Assembly: GCA_017391665.1 (NCBI GenBank)
Contig: JAFOXS010000262.1
Span: forward strand, 1 to 15,873
Length of the DNA: 15,873 nt
From: Alistipes sp.
GTDB lineage: Bacteria; Bacteroidota; Bacteroidia; Bacteroidales; Rikenellaceae
Reading direction: 5' to 3'
Notes under the pieces: generated by a model
What the model was told of the DNA's origin: nothing
Seen by the model: only the letters and a program-made list of their open reading frames with translations
Database searches by the model: none
Position numbers and translations under genes: made by a program
Shown here: piece by piece, positions 1 through 7,336 of the stretch
Layout: each line of letters starts with the position of its first letter
Position numbering within the stretch: the stretch's first letter is position 1

Positions 1-750
1 GAACTTGTGATTCTTCTTCAACTCGAAGTTCTTGCCGAGATATACTCGGCGTACCATCTCGTCGGCTGCCAACTCCTCGGCAGTACCCGTTTTAAGGATT
101 TTACCCTCGTAAAGCAGGTAGGTGCGGTCGGTGATGGCGAGCGTTTCATCCACATTGTGGTCGGTAATGATTACGCCGATGTTCTTGTCCTTCAGCGTTG
201 CGACGATGCTCTGAATATCCTCTACGGCGATAGGGTCAACGCCAGCGAATGGCTCATCCAGAAGGATGAATGCGGGGTTGATGGCTACGGCACGGGCAAT
301 CTCCGTGCGGCGACGCTCACCACCCGAAAGCTGAATACCCAGGCTCTTGCGAACCTTCTGCAAGCGGAACTCCTCGATAAGCGACTCCACGCGGTCACGC
401 TGATACTCCTTGCTGTATGATGTCATCTCCAGCACGGCACGGATATTATCCTCGACGCTGAGGCGACGGAATACAGATGCCTCCTGAGCAAGGTATCCTA
501 CACCCATCTGCGCACGGCGATAGACGGGCATATCGGTAAGTTCGCTCACTACGCCCTCGTCGTTCTCGAGAAAGATTTGTCCCTCGTTGGGCTTGATCAG
601 ACCTACTATCATATAAAAGGTAGTAGTCTTGCCGGCACCGTTGGGACCCAGCAATCCGACAATCTCACCCTGCTTAACATCGATGGTGACGTGGTTTACG
701 ACGGTTCGTGACTTATATTTTTTGACCAGCTCGCTTGTGAATAGACGCAT
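1..750 (-). CDS. lptB: LPS export ABC transporter ATP-binding protein LptB (3' end beyond window)
   Basis: This is the cytoplasmic ATPase that, with LptF and LptG, powers extraction of lipopolysaccharide from the inner membrane and its transport to the outer membrane. The reverse strand reads open for 250 codons from the ATG at 750 to the window edge without a stop. That is close to the full family length, so only a few C-terminal residues should be missing. Visible motifs, in order: Walker A GPNGAGKT (about residues 35-42), Q-loop around LAQEASVF (88-95), ABC signature LSGGE (141-145), Walker B FILLDEP (161-167), and H-loop His198 in [27 protein letters not shown] and DEPFAGVDP are typical of LptB rather than of generic importers. 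It is divergent from recQ across 115 bp. Assignment is from motifs alone; another ABC ATPase is unlikely. Confidence 0.93.
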   Translation of the reverse strand, partial: MRLFTSELVKKYKSRTVVNHVTIDVKQGEIVGLLGPNGAGKTTTFYMIVGLIKPNEGQIFLENDEGVVSELTDMPVYRRAQMGVGYLAQEASVFRRLSVEDNIRAVLEMTSYSKEYQRDRVESLIEEFRLQKVRKSLGIQLSGGERRRTEIARAVAINPAFILLDEPFAGVDPIAVEDIQSIVATLKDKNIGVIITDHNVDETLAITDRTYLLYEGKILKTGTAEELAADEMVRRVYLGKNFELKKNHKF

Positions 751-768
751 AATCGTTGAAATTTTTCA

Positions 769-776
769 CAAAGTTA
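769..776 (-). promoter_or_regulatory. Bacteroidetes-type -7 box for lptB
   Basis: The minus strand reads TAACTTTG, matching the Bacteroidetes -7 consensus TAnnTTTG, 18 bases before the lptB start codon. I see no TTG element at the usual 19-21 bp spacing, so this rests on the -7 box and position only. Confidence 0.45.
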
Positions 777-798
777 TTATTTTTTCCAAAAAAATTTT

Positions 799-806
799 TA
801 TCTTTG
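799..806 (+). promoter_or_regulatory. Bacteroidetes-type -7 box for recQ
   Basis: TATCTTTG matches TAnnTTTG and lies 59 bases before the recQ ATG in the short divergent intergenic region. No matching upstream TTG at standard spacing is visible. Confidence 0.5.
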
Positions 807-865
807 AATGAGAATTTAACTTTTACTTTAGGATAGTACCTGCATCGAGTATTTATTTTTCAGCG

Positions 866-3058
866 ATGGAACAAGAACAGAGCATTTTGCATGACAAATT
901 AAAGGAGTATTTCGGATTTACATCCTTCAAGGGTAACCAGGAGGCTGTGATTCGTAATCTGCTCTCTGGACGTGACACATTCGTGTTGATGCCCACCGGT
1001 GGTGGCAAATCATTGTGTTATCAGTTGCCTGCTCTGATCATGGATGGCGTAGCTATCATCATATCGCCATTGATAGCCCTGATGAAGAATCAGGTCGATG
1101 CAATGCGTACGTTCTCAACCGAGTCGGGTATTGCCCACTTCCTTAATTCATCACTCAACAAGACGGCCATCAATCAGGTGCGTCAGGATGTGCTGGATGG
1201 CAAGACCAAGTTGCTCTATTTCGCCCCCGAGTCACTCACGAAGGAGGATAATATCGCCTTCCTTCGCAAGATCAAGATCTCGTTCTATGCCATTGACGAG
1301 GCTCATTGTATCTCGGAGTGGGGTCACGATTTCCGTCCGGAGTATCGTCGTATCCGTCCCATCATAAATGATATTGGTCACGCCCCGCTCATCGCACTGA
1401 CAGCTACGGCGACACCCAAGGTGCAGATGGATATCCAGAAAAACCTGGGTATGACCGATGCTGCTGTATTTAAGTCGTCGTTCAACCGTTCAAACCTCTT
1501 TTACGAGATTCGTCCCAAGCATAACGCCGAGCGTGATATCATACGTTTCATCAAGCAGAAAGCGGGAAAGAGCGGTATTATCTATTGTCTGAGCCGTAAG
1601 AAGGTTGAGGATCTGGCCGAACTGCTGGTGGCAAACGGTATCAAGGCGTTGGCTTACCACGCCGGAATGGATGCACAGACGCGAGCAAATAATCAGGACG
1701 ATTTCCTGATGGAGCGTGTCGATGTGATTGTCGCAACGATTGCCTTCGGTATGGGTATCGATAAGCCCGATGTGAGATACGTAATACATTACGATATACC
1801 CAAATCTCTGGAAGGATATTATCAGGAGACGGGACGTGCCGGCCGTGATGGTGGCGAGGGTCACTGCCTCACATTCTATAGTTATAAGGATATCCAGAAA
1901 CTCGAGAAGTTCATGCAGGGCAAACCTCTTGCCGAGCAGGAGATCGGTAAATTGCTCTTGCTGGAGACGGTGTCCTATGCCGAGAGTTCGATGTGTCGTC
2001 GCAAGACGCTGCTGCACTACTTTGGCGAGGAGTATACCGAGTCCAATTGCGGCTGCTGCGATAACTGTGTGAATCCTAAGCCCAAGGTAGATGCTAAGGC
2101 CGAGATGAAGCTGGTTTTGCAGACACTGGAGACTATTGGTGACAAGTTTAAGATTGATCACCTCTGCGCAGTGCTTACGGGCAAGGTTACGGCACAGATC
2201 AAGAGTTATGGCCACAATAAGTTGAAATATTTTGGCGAGGGCGAGGAGCATGATGCCAAGTTCTGGGGTGCGGTGATTCGTCAGGGACTGATAATGGGCC
2301 TTATTGATAAGAGCATCGAGAACTATGGCCTTATATCGGTCAACGATAAAGGTCGCGCATATATACAATCTCCCAAGTCGGTAACCATCACGCTTGATCA
2401 TAATTACGACGACGAGGAGAAGGAGGAGGAGACCATGACTGCCCAGATGGGTAAGGGTGGTGCTGCCGACGAGGAGCTCTACGCTATGCTGAAGGATCTG
2501 CGCAAGAAGGTGGCCAAGAAACTGGATCTGCCTCCATTTGTAATCTTCCAGGATCCTTCACTTGAGGATATGGCTATTCAGTATCCGATCACGATCGAGG
2601 AGATGCAGAATATCTCGGGAGTGGGTGCAGGCAAGGCCAAGAAGTTCGGCGAGGAGTTCATACGCCTTATCAAGGCATATGTCGAGGAGAAGGATATCAT
2701 TCGCCCGCAGGATATGGTTGTTAAGTCGGTGGCCAATAAGTCGGGTAACAAGATATTTATCATCCAGTCTATCGACCGCAAGATGGATTTCGAGGATATT
2801 GCACGTGCCAAGAATCTCGATTTTGAGGAGCTGCTCTCCGACATAGAGGGAATCGTAAATTCGGGTACACGACTCGATATATCGTACTACCTCAATCAGT
2901 ATATGGATCAGGATAAGATCGAGGATATCTATCTCTATTTCAAGGAGGATGCCGAGGATGATTCGCTCGAGGCTGCTATCGAGGAGCTGGGTTCGGATTA
3001 TAGCGAGGAGGAGATTCGTCTGGTGCGTATCAAGTTCCTGTGCGAGGTGGGAAATTAG
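866..3058 (+). CDS. recQ: ATP-dependent DNA helicase RecQ
   Basis: This is a superfamily 2 3'-to-5' DNA helicase of recombination and repair. The 730-residue protein shows Walker A PTGGGKS (43-49), the DEAH box (144-147) with the RecQ-typical CISEWGHDFRPEY after it, LTATATP (178-184), and the motif VI region YQETGRAGRDG (319-329). A zinc site follows, formed by Cys377, Cys395, Cys398 and Cys401, then a winged-helix RQC region (about 405-505). After an acidic linker (EEKEEE) comes an HRDC domain (about 533-606) containing ISGVGAGKA. The last about 120 residues form an acidic, helical extension beyond the roughly 610-residue E. coli layout; such tails are common in Bacteroidetes RecQ. The ATG at 866 is the first in frame and leads directly into the family N-terminus. 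It is monocistronic, with a terminator immediately downstream. Confidence 0.96.
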   Translation: MEQEQSILHDKLKEYFGFTSFKGNQEAVIRNLLSGRDTFVLMPTGGGKSLCYQLPALIMDGVAIIISPLIALMKNQVDAMRTFSTESGIAHFLNSSLNKTAINQVRQDVLDGKTKLLYFAPESLTKEDNIAFLRKIKISFYAIDEAHCISEWGHDFRPEYRRIRPIINDIGHAPLIALTATATPKVQMDIQKNLGMTDAAVFKSSFNRSNLFYEIRPKHNAERDIIRFIKQKAGKSGIIYCLSRKKVEDLAELLVANGIKALAYHAGMDAQTRANNQDDFLMERVDVIVATIAFGMGIDKPDVRYVIHYDIPKSLEGYYQETGRAGRDGGEGHCLTFYSYKDIQKLEKFMQGKPLAEQEIGKLLLLETVSYAESSMCRRKTLLHYFGEEYTESNCGCCDNCVNPKPKVDAKAEMKLVLQTLETIGDKFKIDHLCAVLTGKVTAQIKSYGHNKLKYFGEGEEHDAKFWGAVIRQGLIMGLIDKSIENYGLISVNDKGRAYIQSPKSVTITLDHNYDDEEKEEETMTAQMGKGGAADEELYAMLKDLRKKVAKKLDLPPFVIFQDPSLEDMAIQYPITIEEMQNISGVGAGKAKKFGEEFIRLIKAYVEEKDIIRPQDMVVKSVANKSGNKIFIIQSIDRKMDFEDIARAKNLDFEELLSDIEGIVNSGTRLDISYYLNQYMDQDKIEDIYLYFKEDAEDDSLEAAIEELGSDYSEEEIRLVRIKFLCEVGN

Positions 3059-3080
3059 TACGAAAATATGGTTATACTGG

Positions 3081-3113
3081 GAGTGTCGACTTTTTGTCGG
3101 CACTCTTTTTTTT
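3081..3113 (+). terminator. Rho-independent terminator of recQ
   Basis: A 10-bp stem, GAGTGTCGAC (3081-3090) with GTCGGCACTC (3096-3105), has one G-U pair and a TTTTT loop. It is followed by eight T residues (3106-3113). It lies 22 bases after the recQ stop. Confidence 0.9.
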
Positions 3114-3145
3114 GCAGCAAAGGCATCAATGTGATAAAAAAATGT

Positions 3146-3153
3146 TATCTTTG
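3146..3153 (+). promoter_or_regulatory. -7 box of the TPP-riboswitch transcript
   Basis: TATCTTTG matches TAnnTTTG and lies just before the TPP aptamer, which puts the transcript start at about 3158-3161. The -33 element is not evident. Confidence 0.6.
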
Positions 3154-3162
3154 CCCCGACAT

Positions 3163-3240
3163 TTCTAAGGGGTGCCTTACTATCAGGCTGAGATTATACC
3201 CATTGAACCGGATACGGGTAATGCCGAGACCGGGATAAGC
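3163..3240 (+). promoter_or_regulatory. TPP (thi-box) riboswitch aptamer
   Basis: The conserved thi-box landmarks occur in order: GGGGTGCC (3169-3176), a small P3 hairpin, CTGAGA (3188-3193), ATACCC (3196-3201), GAACC (3205-3209), GGTAATGCC (3217-3225) and the closing GGGATAAG. GGGGT pairs with ACCC as P2. Thiamin pyrophosphate binding to this class normally represses the downstream gene. It sits 53 bases before the start of a TonB-dependent receptor, which marks that receptor as part of thiamin salvage. The recognition is by sequence signature, without a covariance search. Confidence 0.96.
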
Positions 3241-3255
3241 GTAATCGACACATAT

Positions 3256-3301
3256 ACCCCTTTTCTGTATTTTAACTATTAAGTTTAAAACGATGAAAAG
3301 G
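3256..3301 (+). promoter_or_regulatory. Proposed expression platform of the TPP riboswitch
   Basis: ACCCCTT (3256-3262) is perfectly complementary to AAGGGGT (3167-3173), a strand the aptamer needs. The overlapping CCTTTTC (3259-3265) is perfectly complementary to GAAAAGG (3295-3301), which starts at the G of the ATG. TTTTAA (3270-3275) with TTAAAA (3285-3290) extends that start-codon hairpin inward. The two pairings share 3259-3262 and exclude each other. This predicts that TPP binding exposes the segment to hide the start codon. The pairings are seen; the mechanism is inferred. Confidence 0.6.
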
Positions 3302-5521
3302 TTTTTTCTGACACTTGCCGTAGCGGCATTGTCGCTTGGCGCAAGGGCGCAGCAGCTCTCGCCCGACTCGATCTCGATGTATGACGAGATTCAAAAAATC
3401 GAAGTAGTAGCCACTCGTGCTACGTCAAAAACCCCAGTTGCCTATACGAACCTCAGCCGTGAGGATATTGCGCGCAACAACTATGGATTGGATATCCCTT
3501 CGCTGCTGGCGCTTACGCCCTCGATGATTGCAACCAATGAGACGGGTATAGGTATTGGCGGAACATCGATGCGCTTGCGTGGTACTGACGCCACGCGACT
3601 CAATGTAACCATCAACGGCATGCCGCTCAACAATCCCGACTCGCACTCTACCTATTGGTACGATACGCCCGATGTTATTTCAGTTGTTGAGGATGTGCAG
3701 GTGCAGCGCGGTGCAGGCCTGTCAACCAATGGTACGGGAGCCTTTGGCGGTGCGGTGAGCATGAGAACATCGCAGCCGCAGACCACATTTGGCGGTGATG
3801 CTACATTCTCGTATGGATCCTATAACACCAATAAGCAGGCCGTACACATTGCTTCGGGTCTTTTAGGTGATCACTGGATGGTTGATGCACGATTGACGCA
3901 TATCGGCTCGGATGGTTATATCGACCGCGGTGCTACTGACCTCAAGTCGTATATGCTGCAGGGTGGATATTTTAGCGATCGTACCACCATCAAACTCATC
4001 TCGTTCGGTGGCAAGGCCAAGACATATCTGACCTATACGGGAGTAACCAAGGAGGAGATGGAACTTTATGGCCGTCGTTACCATACGGAGGGACAGTATG
4101 AGACCTCGCATGGTCCGTATGTTCTGGCCGATGGTACACATGTGGATTATTATGATGATCAGACAGATAACTACCTGCAAATCAATAATCAGTTGATCGT
4201 CAACCATCGTCTGTCTGATCGTTGGACGTTGTCGGCTACGGGATTCTATACCTATGGCTACGGTTATTATAAGCAGTATAAGGATCAGCGCACACTGCTT
4301 GAGTATATGAATATGGGTATTGATGATTACTCAGTGGAGGCCGATATGATTCGTCGCAAGATTATGCGTAACCACACCTATGGAGTGAATGGTTCGGTTG
4401 CCTATACGGCATCTCATCTCTCGTTGCTTATGGGTGGTTCGTATCTCTACTACACCTGCCCGCACTGGGGCGATCTGGAGTGGGTTGACGGCTATGGCAA
4501 GGAGCAGATCGCAGGCCGCTGGTACGATAACGATGTGAATAAGCAGGATGCAAACCTATTTGTGAAGGCTATGTGGCAGCCCGTCAAAGGATTGTCACTC
4601 TTTGCCGATATGCAGTATCGCTATGTCGATTACCGCGCATGGGGTGTAAACGACAATTTCGATTGGGAGACAATGCAGATGCAGCCCATCAATGTGGATA
4701 AGCAGTACAATTTCTTCAATCCTCATGTTGGTGTAAGCTATCTTCTGCAGGATCGTCACCGTTTCTTTGCTTCGCTGGCCATTGCACACAAGGAGCCTAC
4801 ACGCTCAGATTTTACCGACCGTTATATGTTTGCTGACGATCAGAGCGAACCCTCACCCGAGGTGCTCTACGATTACGAGGTAGGGTATGAGTACTCTTCG
4901 CCAAGTCTGTCGCTGGGAGCCAACTTCTATTATATGAAATATAAGGATCAGCTCATCCCGACGGGTATGGTAAACGATAGCTCCGATGCTCTGAATGTAA
5001 ATGTTCCCGACTCGTTCCGCCTGGGTGTGGAACTCTCGGCAGCATGGCGTGCAACCAACTGGCTCACTATAGGTGGAAATGCTACGTTGAGCCGTAATAA
5101 GATTCTCAACTATGTAGATATGCTCTCAGATAGCCCTACGTACGAGCAGAATCTTGGCACGATGACCATTGCCTATTCGCCCAGCGTTGTAGCTTCAGCG
5201 TTCCTTGATGTGCATTTTGGCGGTTTTGAAGCTGTTATGCGTACACAGCATGTCGGTGAGCAGTATCTTACCAATAATGAGATTGAGGCTTTGACGCTCG
5301 ATGCCTACACCGTCACAAATCTTGATTTGGGATATAGGCTTCGCACTCGCGCAGCCAAGAGCGTGCGTTTTGGTGTTGCCATCTATAATCTCTTCAATTC
5401 CAAATATTGCAGCAATGGTTACGGATACTCATATATGTGGGATGGTGTACGTTACGACGAGGCGTATTATTTCCCGCAGGCTCCGTTGCATGTGTTGGCA
5501 AATGTGGCGTTTGAGTTTTAG
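3293..5521 (+). CDS. TonB-dependent outer-membrane receptor, probable thiamin uptake
   Basis: This is a 742-residue outer-membrane receptor that would import its ligand using energy from TonB. A signal peptide is evident (MKRF, hydrophobic core, GARA cleavage before Gln20). A TonB-box-like IEVVATR (36-42) follows, then a plug domain (about 45-158) containing LLALTPSM, RLRGTDATRLNVTINGMP and GAFGGAVSMRT. The rest is a beta-barrel rich in alternating aromatic strands and ending in the outer-membrane-type terminal Phe (VAFEF). There is no N-terminal carboxypeptidase-like domain and no SusD partner, unlike glycan receptors. The TPP riboswitch directly upstream points to thiamin, or a phosphorylated or precursor form, as the ligand; TPP-regulated receptors of this kind are known in Bacteroidetes. 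Plug and barrel are clear from the sequence. The ligand is inferred from regulation only. It is monocistronic. Confidence 0.9.
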   Translation: MKRFFLTLAVAALSLGARAQQLSPDSISMYDEIQKIEVVATRATSKTPVAYTNLSREDIARNNYGLDIPSLLALTPSMIATNETGIGIGGTSMRLRGTDATRLNVTINGMPLNNPDSHSTYWYDTPDVISVVEDVQVQRGAGLSTNGTGAFGGAVSMRTSQPQTTFGGDATFSYGSYNTNKQAVHIASGLLGDHWMVDARLTHIGSDGYIDRGATDLKSYMLQGGYFSDRTTIKLISFGGKAKTYLTYTGVTKEEMELYGRRYHTEGQYETSHGPYVLADGTHVDYYDDQTDNYLQINNQLIVNHRLSDRWTLSATGFYTYGYGYYKQYKDQRTLLEYMNMGIDDYSVEADMIRRKIMRNHTYGVNGSVAYTASHLSLLMGGSYLYYTCPHWGDLEWVDGYGKEQIAGRWYDNDVNKQDANLFVKAMWQPVKGLSLFADMQYRYVDYRAWGVNDNFDWETMQMQPINVDKQYNFFNPHVGVSYLLQDRHRFFASLAIAHKEPTRSDFTDRYMFADDQSEPSPEVLYDYEVGYEYSSPSLSLGANFYYMKYKDQLIPTGMVNDSSDALNVNVPDSFRLGVELSAAWRATNWLTIGGNATLSRNKILNYVDMLSDSPTYEQNLGTMTIAYSPSVVASAFLDVHFGGFEAVMRTQHVGEQYLTNNEIEALTLDAYTVTNLDLGYRLRTRAAKSVRFGVAIYNLFNSKYCSNGYGYSYMWDGVRYDEAYYFPQAPLHVLANVAFEF

Positions 5522-5575
5522 CGTGCCTTACGCCTTTGATTAAGCGAAATGGGTATATTAAAGGCGAGTGTAAAT

Positions 5576-5610
5576 ATCGGTATCCGAAGTCTCGGATGCC
5601 GATTTTTTTT
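5576..5610 (+). terminator. Rho-independent terminator of the TonB receptor gene
   Basis: A 12-bp stem, ATCGGTATCCGA (5576-5587) with TCGGATGCCGAT (5592-5603), has one G-U pair and an AGTC tetraloop, followed by a T-run to 5610. Confidence 0.92.
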
Positions 5611-5641
5611 GTCAATGGTAGGATGTTTCTAAAAAATATAT

Positions 5642-5649
5642 TACTTTTG
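5642..5649 (+). promoter_or_regulatory. -7 box of metK
   Basis: TACTTTTG matches TAnnTTTG. The transcript would begin near 5655, just upstream of the SAM-II-like aptamer, giving a leader of about 125 nt. No clear TTG lies at the expected upstream spacing. Confidence 0.6.
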
Positions 5650-5663
5650 CAGCCGAAAAAAAT

Positions 5664-5714
5664 GATGTGGAAGGATTTGGACTGCTTGCAACCACGAAAA
5701 AAATGCTAAACCAG
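5664..5714 (+). promoter_or_regulatory. SAM-II riboswitch aptamer
   Basis: P1 is TGTGG (5666-5670) with CCACG (5692-5696). The loop between holds the class signature GATTT...CTTGCAA, and after P1 an A-rich linker leads to ATGCTAAACC (5703-5712). Pseudoknot pairs can be drawn: GG 5679-5680 with CC 5711-5712, and GCA 5688-5690 with TGC 5704-5706. From memory, the metX aptamer has CC/GG at the first position, a compensatory change. The class binds S-adenosylmethionine and represses downstream genes. Its location before the SAM synthetase gene supports the call independently. It was recognised by eye, not by a covariance model. Confidence 0.85.
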
Positions 5715-5731
5715 CTGCTTCAGTTATACGA

Positions 5732-5785
5732 CAGTCTCACTTCCATACGTTAATTGTTTAAACAAAGAAAACTATTAAAGTATGG
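5732..5785 (+). promoter_or_regulatory. Proposed translational expression platform of the SAM-II riboswitch
   Basis: In one state, 5732-5737 and 5740-5747 pair with 5679-5684 and 5666-5673 of the aptamer (6 plus 8 bp, two G-U). In the other state, CCATAC (5743-5748) pairs with GTATGG (5780-5785), which contains the metK ATG (5782-5784). TTAAT (5750-5754) with ATTAA (5774-5778) and GTTT (5756-5759) with AAAC (5769-5772) extend it. That makes a 15-bp hairpin with two single mismatches over the start codon. The two states share 5743-5747. Pairings are seen; the SAM-dependent switch is inferred. Confidence 0.7.
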
Positions 5786-7086
5786 CTTTTTTATTTACAT
5801 CGGAGTCCGTTTCTGAGGGACATCCCGATAAAGTTTCAGATCAGATTTCAGATGCTATTCTCGACGAGTTCCTTCGTCACGATGCGCAGTCGAAGGTGGC
5901 TTGCGAGACACTTTGCACAACCGGTTTGGTTGTAGTGTCGGGCGAGGTTAAATCGTCGGCATATGTTGATATTCAGTCAGTAGCACGCCGTGTTATCGAC
6001 CGCATCGGTTACAATAAGAGTGAGTATCAGTTCGATGCCGCTTCGTGCGGTATCCTCTCGGCTATTCACGAGCAGTCGTCAGATATTAATCAGGGCGTTG
6101 AGCGCGAGGAGGATGATGCACAGGGTGCTGGTGATCAGGGTATTATGTTTGGTTATGCCTGCAACGAGACCCGCGAGTATATGCCCGCAACGCTTATCCT
6201 TTCGCACGTTATCCTTAAGGAGTTGGCCGACATCCGTCGTTCGGGTGAAACTATGACTTACCTGCGTCCCGATGCCAAGAGCCAGGTTACGATGGAGTAC
6301 GACGAGACTACGGGTCACCCTATCCGTGTACACACTATCGTAGTATCTACACAGCACGATGAGTTCGTACGACCTACCGAGAACCGTACGGAGAAGGAGG
6401 CTGAGCAGATGATGCAGCGTCTGATTCGTGATGATGTGAAGAATATCCTGATTCCCCGCGTGAAGGCTCGCCTGGAGCGCGCCGGCGATCGTTTGGCCGA
6501 TCTTATTGGCGACGATTACATCCTACACGTCAATCCCACAGGTAAGTTCGTTATCGGTGGTCCTCACGGTGATACAGGTCTTACGGGTCGTAAGATTATT
6601 GTTGATACCTACGGAGGTCGTGGTGCTCACGGTGGTGGTGCATTCTCGGGTAAGGACTCTTCGAAGGTGGATCGTTCGGCAGCTTATGCAGCGCGTCACA
6701 TCGCAAAGAATATGGTTGCAGCAGGTATTGCCGATCAGGTGTTGGTTCAGTTGAGCTACGCTATCGGTATTGCCGAGCCACTCTCAATCTATGTTGATAC
6801 TTACCACTCAACTCGTCCCGCAGCGCTGGAGGGTATGACCGATGGTCAGATTGCCGAGCGCATTGGTAAGCTCTTCGATTTGCGTCCCGCGGCTATCGTT
6901 CGTCGCTTTGGTTTGAAGAATCCTATCTTCGAGGCCACAGCATCGTATGGTCACTTCGGTAACCGCCCCTACACCAAGGTTGAGAAGGTATGGGAGAATG
7001 GCGTTGAGTGTGAGCGCGAGATCGAGTTCTTCGGCTGGGAGCGTCTGGATGCTGTTGAGCAGATCAAGGCCGAGTTCGGATTGTAG
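5782..7086 (+). CDS. metK: S-adenosylmethionine synthetase (methionine adenosyltransferase)
   Basis: MetK makes S-adenosylmethionine from methionine and ATP in the cytoplasm, releasing phosphate and diphosphate. The 434-residue protein begins with the family N-terminus [14 protein letters not shown] (4-17), including the catalytic His14. It has the [12 protein letters not shown] motif (115-126) and the phosphate-binding GGGAFSGKD loop (284-292) followed by [10 protein letters not shown]. It is about 50 residues longer than the E. coli enzyme; I see no broken motif, and the extra residues lie between the conserved blocks. The start at 5782 is fixed by the conserved N-terminus and by the leader structure that would cover it. 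It is apparently monocistronic, with a SAM-II riboswitch upstream that would give product feedback, and a terminator downstream. Confidence 0.97.
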   Translation: MAFLFTSESVSEGHPDKVSDQISDAILDEFLRHDAQSKVACETLCTTGLVVVSGEVKSSAYVDIQSVARRVIDRIGYNKSEYQFDAASCGILSAIHEQSSDINQGVEREEDDAQGAGDQGIMFGYACNETREYMPATLILSHVILKELADIRRSGETMTYLRPDAKSQVTMEYDETTGHPIRVHTIVVSTQHDEFVRPTENRTEKEAEQMMQRLIRDDVKNILIPRVKARLERAGDRLADLIGDDYILHVNPTGKFVIGGPHGDTGLTGRKIIVDTYGGRGAHGGGAFSGKDSSKVDRSAAYAARHIAKNMVAAGIADQVLVQLSYAIGIAEPLSIYVDTYHSTRPAALEGMTDGQIAERIGKLFDLRPAAIVRRFGLKNPIFEATASYGHFGNRPYTKVEKVWENGVECEREIEFFGWERLDAVEQIKAEFGL

Positions 7087-7117
7087 AAATATACTATATA
7101 TACATAATTTTATATAG

Positions 7118-7150
7118 TCGGGTTGCCTATTTGGGTAACCCGATTTTTTT
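7118..7150 (+). terminator. Rho-independent terminator of metK
   Basis: A 9-bp stem, TCGGGTTGC (7118-7126) with GTAACCCGA (7135-7143), has one G-U pair and an 8-nt loop. Seven T residues follow (7144-7150). Confidence 0.9.
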
Positions 7151-7178
7151 GCTATTTTGTTCGATTTTTGTATATTTG
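7148..7178 (+). promoter_or_regulatory. Promoter of the DegP-type protease gene
   Basis: TTTG (7148-7151), then 19 bp, then TATATTTG (7171-7178): a full Bacteroidetes -33/-7 promoter. The -33 element overlaps the T-run of the metK terminator. The predicted start near 7185 leaves a leader of about 150 nt, in which I see no strong structure. Confidence 0.7.
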
Positions 7179-7336
7179 TTATTCGCGAGGGCGGTCGTAA
7201 GCGAGAAAAAATGCCAAAAGGAACAATAAAACGCACGCGCACCTCGTTAATTAAGCAAAATGAGTAAAACAAAGATAGAAAGCCTATGGTAAAACTTGCC
7301 TATTTTGAATTATAAACAATTAATTTCTGTGTTATT

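Noticed and set aside
1490..2401. 303-codon open frame antisense to recQ
   Set aside because: It lies fully inside recQ on the other strand, with a low-complexity Leu/Ile-rich translation and no family resemblance or promoter; it is a shadow of recQ codon bias.
2558..3103. 181-codon antisense frame at the recQ 3' end
   Set aside because: It is a shadow of the acidic recQ tail, reads through the recQ terminator, and its product shows no domain or signal.
5754..5765. Palindrome TTGTTTAAACAA as a protein operator in the metK leader
   Set aside because: Its left arm is better explained as part of the start-codon hairpin, and AT-rich palindromes of this length are common.
6808..7272. 154-codon minus-strand frame over the metK end and the protease leader
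   Set aside because: It overlaps metK, crosses the metK terminator and protease promoter, and has no recognisable product.
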